Below are positions 9,941 to 19,152 of a stretch of 43,052 nucleotides of DNA, piece after piece (within the stretch, counting starts at the first letter, position 1; every line of letters begins with the position of its first letter). The notes beneath the pieces are model-generated. The model was not told where the DNA came from. It saw nothing but the letters and a program-made list of their open reading frames with translations, and ran no database searches. The stretch is from Enhygromyxa salina (GTDB lineage Bacteria > Myxococcota_A > Polyangia > Nannocystales > Nannocystaceae), in the NCBI RefSeq assembly GCF_002994615.1, contig NZ_PVNK01000072.1, positions 1 to 43,052 on the forward strand, given 5' to 3'. The position numbers and the translations under genes are program-made.

Positions 9941-11500
9941 ATGAGTGATCATCTCGAACCCCCGGGCTCCAGCGATCTCGGCGCCGACCTCCCGCAGCTC
10001 CCTTCGCTCGACGACGTGCCCGTCGCGCCGCCGGCGGGCGCTTCGATGACGAGCATGAGCGGCTCCGGCCTGCGCCCGAGCGCGAGCCTGGCCGGCGGCC
10101 TGACCCCCGGCGGCATGGGCTTCGACCTGCGCGCGCTCGGTCGCAAGCTCGGCCGGGTCGCGGCCTGGGCCGCCGCGCTGTTCATCGTGTTCTTGGTCTC
10201 GGCCTGGGTCAGCCTCCCGACCCGCTCGATCGCCTGGCGGATCTCCCACGAGGCGCGCAAGGCCGGCTTCAACGTCTCGGTCGAGGACATCTCGATCCGC
10301 CCGTGGGGCTCGGCGACGCTCGAGCAGGTCGTGTGGAGCTTCAACCCGAGCCGGCCCGACTCGACCCCCGTGCCCTTCGTGATCGAGGAGCTCGACGTCA
10401 GCTTCTCGGTCTTCAAGTACCTCCTGCTCGAGACGATCGACGTCGAGTTCGAGGGCACGATGGACGAGGGCCGGATCGCGGGCGCCTACTACGAGAGCGA
10501 GGACGAGGCCCACGTCGGCTTCTCGATCGAGGAGCTGCCGCTCTACGGCGTGCCCAAGCTCCAGGACGCCGTCAACGCCCCGGTCCGCGGCATCTTCACC
10601 CTCGACGTCGACATCACCGCGCCGGGCAACGAGTGGGCCAAGTCGAGCGGGCGGCTCGAGGTTCACTGCTACTCGTGCACCGTCGGTGACGGCGAGACCA
10701 AGCTGTTCGTGCCCGGGGCCAAGAAGACCAGCATGTTGTCCAAGGGCGTGACGATCCCCGAGATCGATCTGGGCACCCTCGACGGCGTGCTCGAGATCGT
10801 CGACGGCAAGGCCGTGGCCGAAGAATTCGGCACCCAGAGCGACGACATCATCTTCAAGATCTCCGGCGACATCGAATTCAAGGACCCAATCGCCAACTCG
10901 CGGCTCAACCTGCTGGTCAAGGTGTTCATCGATCCCGGCCTGCGCGAGCGCGACACCAACGTGGATCTCTTGGTCTTGACCGCCAGCCCCAAGGTCAAGA
11001 TGGATCCGCCCGACGAGGGCTGGATGGGGATGGTGCTCGAGGGCAACTTCAAGCATCGCCGCTTCCGCGGGGTCAAGTCCAAGTCTCGCCAGGAGCGGCT
11101 GCGAGAGAAGCGAGAGTCTCGCCAGAAGCAAGCCAAGACCCGGGCCGAGCAGCGCGCGCAGCAGCGTGCGGCGCAAAAGGCCGCGCAGGCCGAGGCCAAG
11201 GCGGCTGCCGACCCGGGCGGCGCCGCGGGGAAGGGCGAGACGGCGGAGGTCGAGCCGCCCGACGGACGCACGAACCCGCCAGAGGCTGGGGTCATGGTCG
11301 AGGAGGCCGAGCCCGAGGCCAGCGACGAGGAACACGACGGCGAGGAGGCCGCTGAGCATGGCGGCGAAGAGGCCGGCGAAGAGGGCGGCGAAGAGGGCGG
11401 CGAAGCGGAGCAGGAAGAAGCGGGCGAAGAAGAGGAGCAGAGCGAAGAGGCCGGCGAAGAGCAGACCGAGGACAACGAAGCGACCCACCTGCCTCAGTAG
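9941..11500 (+). CDS. gspN: GspN-type (AsmA-like) type II secretion protein with long charged tail
   Basis: Last gene of the cluster, 519 residues. A strong Shine-Dalgarno AAGGAGG lies at 9927-9933, seven bases before the ATG. A 65-residue low-complexity N-terminus precedes one membrane helix (about residues 72-91). A beta-rich domain of the kind in delta-proteobacterial GspN/AsmA-like proteins follows (NVSVEDISIRPWGSATLEQV, VIEELDVSFSVFKYLL, FTLDVDITAPGNEW). From about residue 371 the protein changes abruptly to a highly basic helical stretch (SRQERLREKRESRQKQAKTR). It then becomes an extremely acidic Glu/Gly repeat tail to the end. In the sister systems GspN is thought to act in the periplasm between membranes. 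The tail's role is unknown; N is assigned mainly from order and fold pattern. Confidence 0.75.
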   Translation: MSDHLEPPGSSDLGADLPQLPSLDDVPVAPPAGASMTSMSGSGLRPSASLAGGLTPGGMGFDLRALGRKLGRVAAWAAALFIVFLVSAWVSLPTRSIAWRISHEARKAGFNVSVEDISIRPWGSATLEQVVWSFNPSRPDSTPVPFVIEELDVSFSVFKYLLLETIDVEFEGTMDEGRIAGAYYESEDEAHVGFSIEELPLYGVPKLQDAVNAPVRGIFTLDVDITAPGNEWAKSSGRLEVHCYSCTVGDGETKLFVPGAKKTSMLSKGVTIPEIDLGTLDGVLEIVDGKAVAEEFGTQSDDIIFKISGDIEFKDPIANSRLNLLVKVFIDPGLRERDTNVDLLVLTASPKVKMDPPDEGWMGMVLEGNFKHRRFRGVKSKSRQERLREKRESRQKQAKTRAEQRAQQRAAQKAAQAEAKAAADPGGAAGKGETAEVEPPDGRTNPPEAGVMVEEAEPEASDEEHDGEEAAEHGGEEAGEEGGEEGGEAEQEEAGEEEEQSEEAGEEQTEDNEATHLPQ

Positions 11501-11539
11501 TCTCCACTTCCTCATTTGTTGATGTAGGCTCGTCGGGCC

Positions 11540-11962
11540 ATGGCCCTCGAGTACCTGCACACCATGATCCGCGTGCGCGACCTCGACGCCGCGCTCGCCT
11601 TTTTCTCGCTGCTCGGGCTCGAAGAGCAGCGCCGCCGCGACGTCCCGGGCGGGCGCTTCACGCTGGTCTTCCTCGCGACCGAGGCCGGCGCGCCCGAGCT
11701 CGAGTTGACCCACAACTGGGACCACGACGAGCCCTACTCGGTCGGGCGCAACTTTGGCCACCTCGCCTATGCGGTCGATGACATCTACGAGGTGTGCGAG
11801 CGGCTCCAGCGCGCGGGCGTCGAGATCCTGCGTCCGCCGCGAGACGGGCACATGGCCTTCGTGCGGTCGCCAGATCAGATCTCGATCGAGCTGCTGCAGC
11901 GCGGCGCCGCGCTGCCTCCGCGTGAGCCCTGGTCGTCGATGGCCAACCAGGGCGAGTGGTGA
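11540..11962 (+). CDS. gloA: Glyoxalase I (lactoylglutathione lyase)
   Basis: Metalloenzyme of the vicinal oxygen chelate fold that isomerises the methylglyoxal-glutathione hemithioacetal to S-lactoylglutathione. It has 140 residues, the usual bacterial length. All four metal ligands of the family are visible: His7 (EYLHTMIRV), Glu55 (PELELTHNW), His74 ([11 protein letters not shown]) and Glu117 (ISIELLQ). The segment LELTHNWD is diagnostic of glyoxalase I rather than other VOC proteins. It lies 39 bases after gspN on the same strand and is probably an independent gene. It is convergent with the 5-oxoprolinase gene, also connected with glutathione turnover. Confidence 0.93.
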   Translation: MALEYLHTMIRVRDLDAALAFFSLLGLEEQRRRDVPGGRFTLVFLATEAGAPELELTHNWDHDEPYSVGRNFGHLAYAVDDIYEVCERLQRAGVEILRPPRDGHMAFVRSPDQISIELLQRGAALPPREPWSSMANQGEW

Positions 11963-11964
11963 GC

Positions 11965-11981
11965 CCGAGCCCCGCGCTCGG
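11965..11981. terminator. Small hairpin between convergent stop codons
   Basis: A perfect 6-bp stem (CCGAGC / GCTCGG) with a five-base CCCGC loop sits in the 33-base gap between the glyoxalase stop and the 5-oxoprolinase stop. It could serve both strands. There is no T-tract on either side, so it is at best a weak intrinsic terminator. Confidence 0.35.
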
Positions 11982-11995
11982 CTGACCCCGCCGCG

Positions 11996-14900
11996 TCAGC
12001 GCTGTTCGAACGAGGGCAACTTCGGCGGACCCCAGCCTCCACCGCCCGGCGTCTCGAGCACGAAGCAGTCGCCAGCTTGGACCCGCGCCGAGTCGGTCGA
12101 CCCGAGCTCGACGACGCTCCCGTCGGCGCGCTCGATCCAGTTGCGCCCGACCGCGCCGGGCTCGCCCCCGGCCATCCCATAGGGCGGGATCCGCCGCCGA
12201 TTGGCGAGGATCACCAGCTCCATGTCCTCACGAAAGCGCAGCCGCCGACGAACGCCGTCGCCTCCGCGCTGCGCCCCGCGCCCGCCCGAGCCGCGGCGGA
12301 TCTCGAAGGACTCGAGCACGACCGGATAGCGCTGCTCGAGGATCTCCGGATCGGTCAGCCGCGAGTTGGTCATGTGGGTGTGGACCGCGTCGGTCCCGTC
12401 GAAGTCGGGTCCGGCGCCCGAGCCCCCGCAGACCGTCTCGTAGTACTGATGCCGCGCGTTGCCGAAGGTCAGGTTGTTCATCGTGCCCTGGGCCGCGGCC
12501 ATGACCCCGAGCGCGCCGTAGAGCGCGTCGACGACGACCTGCGAGGTCTCGACGTTGCCGGCCACGACCGCGGCCGGGTAGCGCGGCCGGAGCATGCAGC
12601 CCTCGGGCACGATCAGCTCGATGGGGTCGAGGCAGCCCTCGTTCATCGGGATCTCGGCGTCGACGAGGGTCCGAAACACGTAGAGCACCGCGGCCTGGCA
12701 CACGGCGTAGGGCGCGTTGAAGTTGTTGGGCCGCTGCTCGGAGGTGCCGGTGAAGTCGACCCGGCAGCTGCGGGTGTCGGGGTCGATGTCGACGCGGACG
12801 ACGATCACGCTGCCGTCGTCCATCGCGTACTCGAAGCGCCGCGCGTGCTCGCCACGGGCGAGGAGCTCGCGGACCGAATTGGCCGCGTTGTCGCGGACGT
12901 GGCCCATGTAGGCGCGGACGACCGGGAGGGTCCAGCGCTCGACGGTCCGGCGCAGCTCGTTGACGCCCTTGTGGTTGGCCGCGAGCTGGGCCTCGAGGTC
13001 GGCGAGGTTCTGGTCGGGGTCGCGGGCTGGCCAGGGGCCGGCAGCGAGCTGCTCGCGGACGGCGTCGCGGCGCAGGCGGCCCTCGTCGACGAGCAGGAAG
13101 TCGTCGAACAGCACGCCCTCCTCGTCGACGTGGCGGCTGTCCGCTGGCATCGAGCCCGGCGTCTTGCCGCCGATGTCGGCGTGGTGCCCCCGGCTCGCAA
13201 CGTAGAACGCGGGCGCGGCCTCGCCGTCCATGAAGACCGGGGTGATGACCGTGACGTCGGGCAGGTGGGTGCCGCCGTTGTAGGGGGCGTTGACGGCGAA
13301 GCTGTCGCCCGGCCGGATCCCGCGCGCGGCCGTGGCCCGGCTGGCGATCACCGCCCGCACGCTCGCGCCCATCGAGCCGAGGTGCACGGGCATGTGTGGG
13401 GCGTTGGCGACGAGCTGGCCGCTGCCGTCGAACACCGCGCAGGAGAAGTCGAGCCGCTCCTTGATGTTGACCGAGTGGGCGGTGTTGCGCAGCGTCGCGC
13501 CCATCTGCTCGGCGATCGAGCCGTAGAGGTTGTTGAACAGCTCGAGGCGAACGGGGTCGGGGCGCGCGAGCTCGGCGCTCGCGCTGGAGCTGCGCTGGCG
13601 CCGGGTCAGCGCCCGGGTCAGGACGAGGTCGCCGGTCTCGCGGACCCGCGCGGACCAGCCGGGCTCGACGATCGTGGTCGCGGTCGCCTCGGCGATGATC
13701 GCCGGGCCGTCGACGCGCTCGCCGGGGCGGAGCGCCGAGCGGTGGTAGACCGGCGCGGCGCAGGTCTCGGCGGCGAAGCGGGCCTCGACCTCGGTCGCGG
13801 GGGTCGGCGCGCGCTCGGAGCTGAGGGGCCCGCTGGGTCGGGGAGGGAGGTGCTCGTCGACGCGTCGCCCGGCGCCGATGGCCTCGGCGAGCAGGGCGTC
13901 GATCACGACCGCGTCGCCGGGGAGATCGAAGCCGTAGCGCTCGCGGTGCTCGGCCTCGAAGGCGACGCGCATTTGTTGGGCTCGGTCGAGCTCTGCTCCG
14001 GCGTCGACCCAGTCGATCGTCAGCGGTCGGTCGCTGCCCGCGTAGCGCAGGTGCGCGCGGCGAAGCTCGGTGATCCGGGCGTCGTCGATCGCCTGCTCGC
14101 GCAGCTCGTGGGTCGCGGAGCGACACAGCTCGTCGAGGCTCGCGTCGGCGGCCGCGAGCTCGGTCGCGCGCAGCTCGACCCCGAGCGAGCGCTCGCGCAG
14201 GGCCCGGACGTCTGCGAGCCCCATTCCGTAGGCCGACAGGACCCCCGCGAAGGGATGAATGACGACGGTCCGCATCCCGAGCGCGTCGGCCACGAGGCAG
14301 GCGTGCTGACCCCCGGCGCCGCCGAAGCAGCACAGCGCGTGGTCGTCGAGGTCGTGGCCGCGCTCGGTCGAGATCTTCTTGATCGCGTCGGCCATGTTGG
14401 CCACGGCGATCTCGATGAAGCCCTCGGCGATCTCGACCGGCTCGCGGCGGACGCCGGTCGCCTCGGACAGCGCCTCGGCGAGCTCGCCGAACAGCGCGCG
14501 GACCCGGGCGAGGTCGACGCTGTCGTTCGCGTTCGGGCCGAACACGCGCGGGAACAGCTCGGGCTGGAGCCTGCCGAGCATCACGTTGCAGTCGGTGACC
14601 GTCAGCGGACCGCCGCGTCGGTAGCAGGCCGGGCCCGGATCCGCGCCCGCCGACTCGGGCCCGACGCGAAAGCGCCCGTGCTCGACCCGACAGATCGACC
14701 CGCCGCCCGCGGCCACGGTGTAGACCTCGAGCATCGGCGCGCGCACGCGGACGCCCGCGACCTCGGCCTCGAAGCTGCGCTCGAGGCTGCCCGAGTAGTG
14801 CGCGACGTCGGTCGAGGTCCCGCCCATGTCGAAGCCGACGATCTTGGCAAAGCCCGCCTGCGCGCTGGTTGCGACCGCGCCGACGATGCCCCCGGCCGGG

Positions 14901-15685
14901 CCCGAGAGGATCGCGTCCTTGCCCTGAAACAGCTTGGCGTCGGTCAGGCCGCCGCTCGACTGCATGAACTGGAGCCGGACCTCGCCGAGCTCCGTGGCGA
15001 CGCGCTCGACGTAGCGGCGCAAGATCGGCGAGAGGTAGGCGTCGACCACGGTCGTGTCGCCGCGCCCGACGAGCTTGGCGAGCGGGCTGACCTCGTGGCT
15101 GACGCTGATCTGCGAGAACCCGAGCTCGCGGGCGATCGACGCGATCGCCCGCTCTTGATCCGGGTAGCGCCAGCCGTGGATCAGCGCGATCGCCACGGCC
15201 TCGATCCCCGCCGCCCGGGCCGGGGTTAGCGCGGCCCGGACCTGCTCGGGGTCGAGGGCCGCGAGGACCTGTCCGTGGGCGTCGACGCGCGCCTCGACCT
15301 CGGCGACCTGCTCGTAGAGCATCGTCGGCAGCACGATGTGGCGGTCGAACAGCCGCGGACGATGCTGATAGCCGATCCGGAGGGCGTCGCCGAAGCCCGC
15401 GTTGATGACCAGCAAGGTCCGCGCGCCCTTGCGCTCGAGCAGCGCGTTGGTTGCGACCGTCGTGCCCATCTTGACCGCCGCGATCTGGTCAGCGTCGATC
15501 GCAGCCTCGGGACCGAGCCCGAGCAGCACGCGGATGGCCTCGATCGCCGCGTCCTCGTACTGCTCGCGGTTCTCGGACAGCAGCTTGTGGGTGTGGAGCC
15601 GGCCCTCGGGATCGCGGGCGACCACGTCGGTGAAGGTGCCACCACGGTCGATCCAGAACTCCCAGCCTCGGTCCGCCTCGCCCAT
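11996..15685 (-). CDS. 5-oxoprolinase, fused HyuA/HyuB type
   Basis: ATP-dependent hydrolase opening 5-oxoproline to glutamate, an end step of glutathione-derived 5-oxoproline salvage; cytoplasmic. It has 1229 residues, matching the fused bacterial/eukaryotic form. The HyuA half (about 1-700) starts FWIDRGGTFTDVV and has the acetate-kinase-like motif GFDMGGTSTDVA and CCFGGAGGQHAC. The HyuB half (about 715-1229) has NAPYNGGTHLPDVTV, SRGHHADIGGKTPGSMP, FNAPYAVCQAAVLYVFRTL and SFEIRRGSGGRGAQRGGDG. The start at 15685 is chosen because the family begins a few residues before FWIDRGG; an ATG at 15706 adds seven residues. Related hydantoinases/acetone carboxylases are possible, but the single fused chain favours 5-oxoprolinase. 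It is divergent from the VIT/VWA gene, with about 90 bases between. Confidence 0.9.
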   Translation of the reverse strand: MGEADRGWEFWIDRGGTFTDVVARDPEGRLHTHKLLSENREQYEDAAIEAIRVLLGLGPEAAIDADQIAAVKMGTTVATNALLERKGARTLLVINAGFGDALRIGYQHRPRLFDRHIVLPTMLYEQVAEVEARVDAHGQVLAALDPEQVRAALTPARAAGIEAVAIALIHGWRYPDQERAIASIARELGFSQISVSHEVSPLAKLVGRGDTTVVDAYLSPILRRYVERVATELGEVRLQFMQSSGGLTDAKLFQGKDAILSGPAGGIVGAVATSAQAGFAKIVGFDMGGTSTDVAHYSGSLERSFEAEVAGVRVRAPMLEVYTVAAGGGSICRVEHGRFRVGPESAGADPGPACYRRGGPLTVTDCNVMLGRLQPELFPRVFGPNANDSVDLARVRALFGELAEALSEATGVRREPVEIAEGFIEIAVANMADAIKKISTERGHDLDDHALCCFGGAGGQHACLVADALGMRTVVIHPFAGVLSAYGMGLADVRALRERSLGVELRATELAAADASLDELCRSATHELREQAIDDARITELRRAHLRYAGSDRPLTIDWVDAGAELDRAQQMRVAFEAEHRERYGFDLPGDAVVIDALLAEAIGAGRRVDEHLPPRPSGPLSSERAPTPATEVEARFAAETCAAPVYHRSALRPGERVDGPAIIAEATATTIVEPGWSARVRETGDLVLTRALTRRQRSSSASAELARPDPVRLELFNNLYGSIAEQMGATLRNTAHSVNIKERLDFSCAVFDGSGQLVANAPHMPVHLGSMGASVRAVIASRATAARGIRPGDSFAVNAPYNGGTHLPDVTVITPVFMDGEAAPAFYVASRGHHADIGGKTPGSMPADSRHVDEEGVLFDDFLLVDEGRLRRDAVREQLAAGPWPARDPDQNLADLEAQLAANHKGVNELRRTVERWTLPVVRAYMGHVRDNAANSVRELLARGEHARRFEYAMDDGSVIVVRVDIDPDTRSCRVDFTGTSEQRPNNFNAPYAVCQAAVLYVFRTLVDAEIPMNEGCLDPIELIVPEGCMLRPRYPAAVVAGNVETSQVVVDALYGALGVMAAAQGTMNNLTFGNARHQYYETVCGGSGAGPDFDGTDAVHTHMTNSRLTDPEILEQRYPVVLESFEIRRGSGGRGAQRGGDGVRRRLRFREDMELVILANRRRIPPYGMAGGEPGAVGRNWIERADGSVVELGSTDSARVQAGDCFVLETPGGGGWGPPKLPSFEQR

Positions 15686-15772
15686 GTCGATGCTCGACAG
15701 CAGCATACGAGAAAAACCACCGGAGCCCGAGCCGCTCGGAACTTCCCCACCTCGCCGCGGTCGGTGTCGGCC

Positions 15773-17827
15773 ATGCCGAGCCAACGAAGGAGCGCGCGCG
15801 TGGCCCTGAGCTGCGCGCTGACAGCCGCCGCCGCCCTCGCCCTGTTGCCCACCAGCGCCGAGGCCGGCGGCGACTCTGTCTACGGCAACCGCGGCGGCGA
15901 GCAGCTGGTCGAGCGCGGCCATGAGATCGCGCTGACCATGGACCGCGGCCACGCCAGCTTGCGGGTGCGTCGAACGGTGCACAACGGGATCGGGCGCCAC
16001 GACGAGGCTCAGTTTTGGCTCGAGCTGCCGTGGACGGCGGTCGCGACCGGGCTGCGCACGCTCGGCGAGCACGAGGGCAAGCCCAAGTGGTTCGCGGGGG
16101 ACCTGCTCGAGGCCGAGGCCGCGGCCGCGCGCTACCAGGAGCTGACCGGGATCGGCGGCTACTACCCCAAGGATCCGGCGCTGCTGTCGTGGCGGGGTCA
16201 GCAATCGCTGGCCCTGCAGGTGTTCCCGGTCGCGCCCGGGACCGACAAGAGCGTCGAGTACACCCTCGACATGCCCGCGGTCTGGGAGGACGGGCGCTGG
16301 CGGATCGAGCTGCCGGACATGGGCAGCGCGGCGCTCGCGGCCGAGCTCGTGATCGATCCGGCCCAGGCCCTCGATCAGCTCTTCGTCGATGGCGAGGTCG
16401 TCGCCAACGGCCACGCGCTGACCCTCGATCACCCGGTCGAGGTCGCGCTCGCGCCCCGGGATCCGGATCCCTTCACGCTCGAGCTCGCGTCGATCCCAAC
16501 CGGCGAGCGCCACCTCGCCCACTGGCAGCTGGCCCTGGCCCCGAAGATCTCGACGGTGCCGACGCGCGCGCGGGTCGTGGTCATGATCGACGTCTCGCGC
16601 TCGATCGACGAGGACCAGCTCGCGGCCCAGCGCCAGGCCGCGCTGGCTTACCTCGAGCACTTCGCCGACCCTGCGCTCGGGGCCGAGGTCGCGGTCCTGA
16701 GCTTCGACCGTGAGGTCCGCTCGCTGGGAGCTGGCTTCGTCTCGGCCAAGCAGGCGATCGAGTTGCTGACCAACGCGAGCCTCCAGCGCCGAAACGGCAG
16801 CGAGCTCGGACTCGCGCTGGCCAGGGCCGACGAGCTGCTCCGCGCCGGGCCGCGACGCGGGGCCCGGCGGATCTTGATGTTGACGGATCTCGAGACCGCG
16901 TCGCGGATCAAGCCCGAGGATCTGCGCGCGACCGCCGAGCACAGCGAGGCGATCCTGCACCTCGCGCGGGTGACCGAGGCCGCCGAGCCCTGGCTCGAGC
17001 GCGACGATCAGCACCCGTGGTCGCAGCTGGCCGCGGCGACCGAGGGCGTGCTCTGGTCCGGGACCGCGCCCGAGGCCTGGAGCGACGACGAGCGCCGCCA
17101 AGCTGGGCTCGCGGTGTTCGAGGAGCTCGCCCGGCCGACCCGCGTCGACAAGCTAGCGATCCGCGTCGACGGCCTCGAGCTCGACGATCCGGATTTGTGG
17201 GTCTACTACGACACGAGCCTCGCCGAGGGTCAGGGCATCGAGGATCTGCAGCTGTCGAGCGCGGCCGGGCGCGAGCTGAGCGTCGACGGCGTGACCTGGA
17301 ACGCTCCGATCCACCACAGCGCCAAGCCCAGCGCCGAGGCGGGGGATCGTTGGTCGGCGCTGGTGTTCGGCTCGGGCCTGGTCTGGGAGCTCAGCGAGCC
17401 CGAGATGATGACCCTGGCGATGCGCGGCGGCGCGGTGTCACCGGTGACCAGCTACCTCGCGATCGAGCCCGGGGTCCGGCCCTCGACCGAGGGCCTCGAG
17501 GCCTGGGAGAGCGGCGGGATCGGGCTTGGCTTGGGGGGCGGAGGGGCTCGTGGCTTTAGCGTGAGCGGGTGCGGCGGTCCGGCGGCCTTCGACAAACAGG
17601 CCTGGCTCGAGGCCGAGCTGCGCGAGGGCTGGGCCCGCTGCGGTGGCGCAGGTCGTCGCGCGCAGCTGCAGCTCGAGACCCACTCGCAGGAGCTGCTCGA
17701 GGTCGCCTTGAGCCAGGCCCCGGCCGACGACGAGGGCCTGCGCGCATGCATGACCCAGATCGCCTGGAGCGTCGAGCTGCCCGGCGGCTTCGCCGAGTTC
17801 GAGACCTGGACCGTGACGCTGTTGTGA
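15773..17827 (+). CDS. Secreted VIT and von Willebrand A domain protein
   Basis: 684 residues, with a clear signal peptide (basic start, hydrophobic ALTAAAALALL, probable cleavage after SAEA). Residues about 35-170 look like a VIT domain: repeated beta strands, VRRTVHNGIGRHDEAQFWLELPW and FPVAPGTDKSVEYTLDMP. A VWA domain follows (about 265-430) with the MIDAS start DVSRS at 273-277 and SFDREV and MLTDLET further on, so divalent-metal ligand binding is likely. The C-terminal third has a Gly-rich segment (GIGLGLGGGGARGF), then a Cys-containing helical stretch. The VIT+VWA pair is common in myxobacterial surface proteins of unknown role. There is no lipobox cysteine near the signal peptide end. 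It is convergent with a second VWA gene. Confidence 0.8.
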   Translation: MPSQRRSARVALSCALTAAAALALLPTSAEAGGDSVYGNRGGEQLVERGHEIALTMDRGHASLRVRRTVHNGIGRHDEAQFWLELPWTAVATGLRTLGEHEGKPKWFAGDLLEAEAAAARYQELTGIGGYYPKDPALLSWRGQQSLALQVFPVAPGTDKSVEYTLDMPAVWEDGRWRIELPDMGSAALAAELVIDPAQALDQLFVDGEVVANGHALTLDHPVEVALAPRDPDPFTLELASIPTGERHLAHWQLALAPKISTVPTRARVVVMIDVSRSIDEDQLAAQRQAALAYLEHFADPALGAEVAVLSFDREVRSLGAGFVSAKQAIELLTNASLQRRNGSELGLALARADELLRAGPRRGARRILMLTDLETASRIKPEDLRATAEHSEAILHLARVTEAAEPWLERDDQHPWSQLAAATEGVLWSGTAPEAWSDDERRQAGLAVFEELARPTRVDKLAIRVDGLELDDPDLWVYYDTSLAEGQGIEDLQLSSAAGRELSVDGVTWNAPIHHSAKPSAEAGDRWSALVFGSGLVWELSEPEMMTLAMRGGAVSPVTSYLAIEPGVRPSTEGLEAWESGGIGLGLGGGGARGFSVSGCGGPAAFDKQAWLEAELREGWARCGGAGRRAQLQLETHSQELLEVALSQAPADDEGLRACMTQIAWSVELPGGFAEFETWTVTLL

Positions 17828-17842
17828 CCGCGGCCGCGCTCA

Positions 17843-17874
17843 CATGGTCTCATGGTCTCATGGTCACATGGTCA
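17843..17874. repeat. Four tandem 8-bp units at convergent gene ends
   Basis: Four head-to-tail octamers (CATGGTCT, CATGGTCT, CATGGTCA, CATGGTCA) fill the gap after the VIT/VWA gene. The last three bases, TCA at 17872-17874, are the stop codon (TGA on the minus strand) of the opposing VWA gene, so the repeat runs straight into that gene's end. Confidence 0.85.
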
Positions 17875-19005
17875 CATCGGGGGCGGCGCTCGGGTGACGC
17901 GGATCATCGAGCACTCGGTCACGTCCCCCTTCGCGATCACGTCGACCCCTGCCGCGGTCGCACACAGCACATGCACGCCGGGCGTGAGGCCCTCGACGAG
18001 CGTGGAGTAGGCGAGCATCGCCGGGCCTTCCTGCGGCAAGGCCGGGACGATGCTGTCGATCGGCTCGGGCTTCCCGTCGACCGTCAGCTCGAGACTGATC
18101 AGCTCGGCCGCGACGACCGAGGGGATGATGTCGGGGAGCTCGGTGACGTCGGGGACCTCGGTGCAGCTGCCACCCGTCGCGTCGGAGATGTCCTGCAAGG
18201 TGCCGAGCACCACGACCGGATCGCAGGTCGAGGAGGCCCCGATCGCGAAGGTGTGGACGACCGCGTCGGCGGGCAGTGTGGGCAGGACCTGGTTGATGTG
18301 TGGGCTGAGGTTGTTGTTGCCGTCCGACACGAAGATGACCACCTTGTTGGCTTGCGTGCTGGCTGAGAGCGCCGGCTCGATCGCGCTGAGGCCTGCGCCG
18401 TAGGAGGTCCCCCCGCCGACGACGTGGTCCGTGAACTCGCCGACGAGCCCGGTCTTCAGCGAGCGCAGGACCTCGTCGATGTCGATGTCCATGTCCATGT
18501 CGAGGTCGGCGTCGGGCTCGGTCAGGAGATCGTTGTCGGTCCCGCCCGGCTGAACGTCGGCGGTCGCGCCGAAGGTCCCGAACACGGCGGCGCCGACGTC
18601 CGCGATCGTGCCGTTCGCGGCGGCGAGCTTGTTGAGCTCGATCAACGCCGCGATCTCGCAGTCGAGCACGGTGTCGACCAGATCGTCGCCGTTGAGGTCG
18701 CCGCCACAGCCTCCGCCTCCCAGGGTGCTGCCGGACACGTCGACGACGTACGCCAAGGTGGTCTCGGCGATCGGCGCGGTCTCGCCGATCGTCGCAAAGC
18801 CGGTCACCTGCACCGGGCCAGGGGCCAGGACCGTGCTGTCGGCTGGCGTCGTGATCTCGACGCTGATCGGCACGCCCGAGGGCAGGGCGTCCACGACCTC
18901 TCGCCACTCGGTCGCGTCGTCTGAATCCGAGACACACGCCGCCGAGCTGACGGTAAAGAACACCGTGCTCACCGTGGATAGACAGATTGATCGTACTCGC
19001 ATCAT
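17872..19005 (-). CDS. Secreted VWA-domain protein with calcium-loop-like insert
   Basis: 377 residues with a signal peptide ending SSAAC (Cys24), so either a lipoprotein or an ordinary exported protein. A VWA domain begins AYVVDVSGST (MIDAS DVSGS at 89-93) and continues VVIFVSDGNNN and VVHTFAIG. Inside the first loop is GGDLNGDDLVDTVLDC, an Asp/Asn pattern like an EF-hand/dockerin calcium loop. Around residue 165 there is an acidic run (DADLDMDMDIDIDE). The Shine-Dalgarno GGGAGG precedes two adjacent ATG codons (19005 and 19002). The second is better spaced (six bases), so the true N-terminus may be one residue shorter. It is divergent from the DUF455 gene and convergent with the VIT/VWA gene. 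No specific function is recognised. Confidence 0.82.
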   Translation of the reverse strand: MMRVRSICLSTVSTVFFTVSSAACVSDSDDATEWREVVDALPSGVPISVEITTPADSTVLAPGPVQVTGFATIGETAPIAETTLAYVVDVSGSTLGGGGCGGDLNGDDLVDTVLDCEIAALIELNKLAAANGTIADVGAAVFGTFGATADVQPGGTDNDLLTEPDADLDMDMDIDIDEVLRSLKTGLVGEFTDHVVGGGTSYGAGLSAIEPALSASTQANKVVIFVSDGNNNLSPHINQVLPTLPADAVVHTFAIGASSTCDPVVVLGTLQDISDATGGSCTEVPDVTELPDIIPSVVAAELISLELTVDGKPEPIDSIVPALPQEGPAMLAYSTLVEGLTPGVHVLCATAAGVDVIAKGDVTECSMIRVTRAPPPM

Positions 19006-19152
19006 TCACCTCCCGCCTCGCATAGACGCTTAAGACCGCGCTGCTCGATGTAAACGGGAGCTGCGGCCGCCGCTAATGTTGCTGGACCGCGGGTTGCGCC
19101 GACTTACCGCCGCGCCGACCGCTCGCGGCGCGGGTGAGGTGTATACCGGGGC

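Noticed and set aside
12077..15229. Plus-strand frame of about 1050 residues opposite 5-oxoprolinase
   Set aside because: It is a shadow of the minus-strand gene, with random low-complexity composition and no motifs.
15686..17101. N-terminal extension of the 5-oxoprolinase frame to about 1700 residues
   Set aside because: The extra part is antisense to the VIT/VWA gene and has no hydantoinase features. The family starts near FWIDRGG at about 15685.
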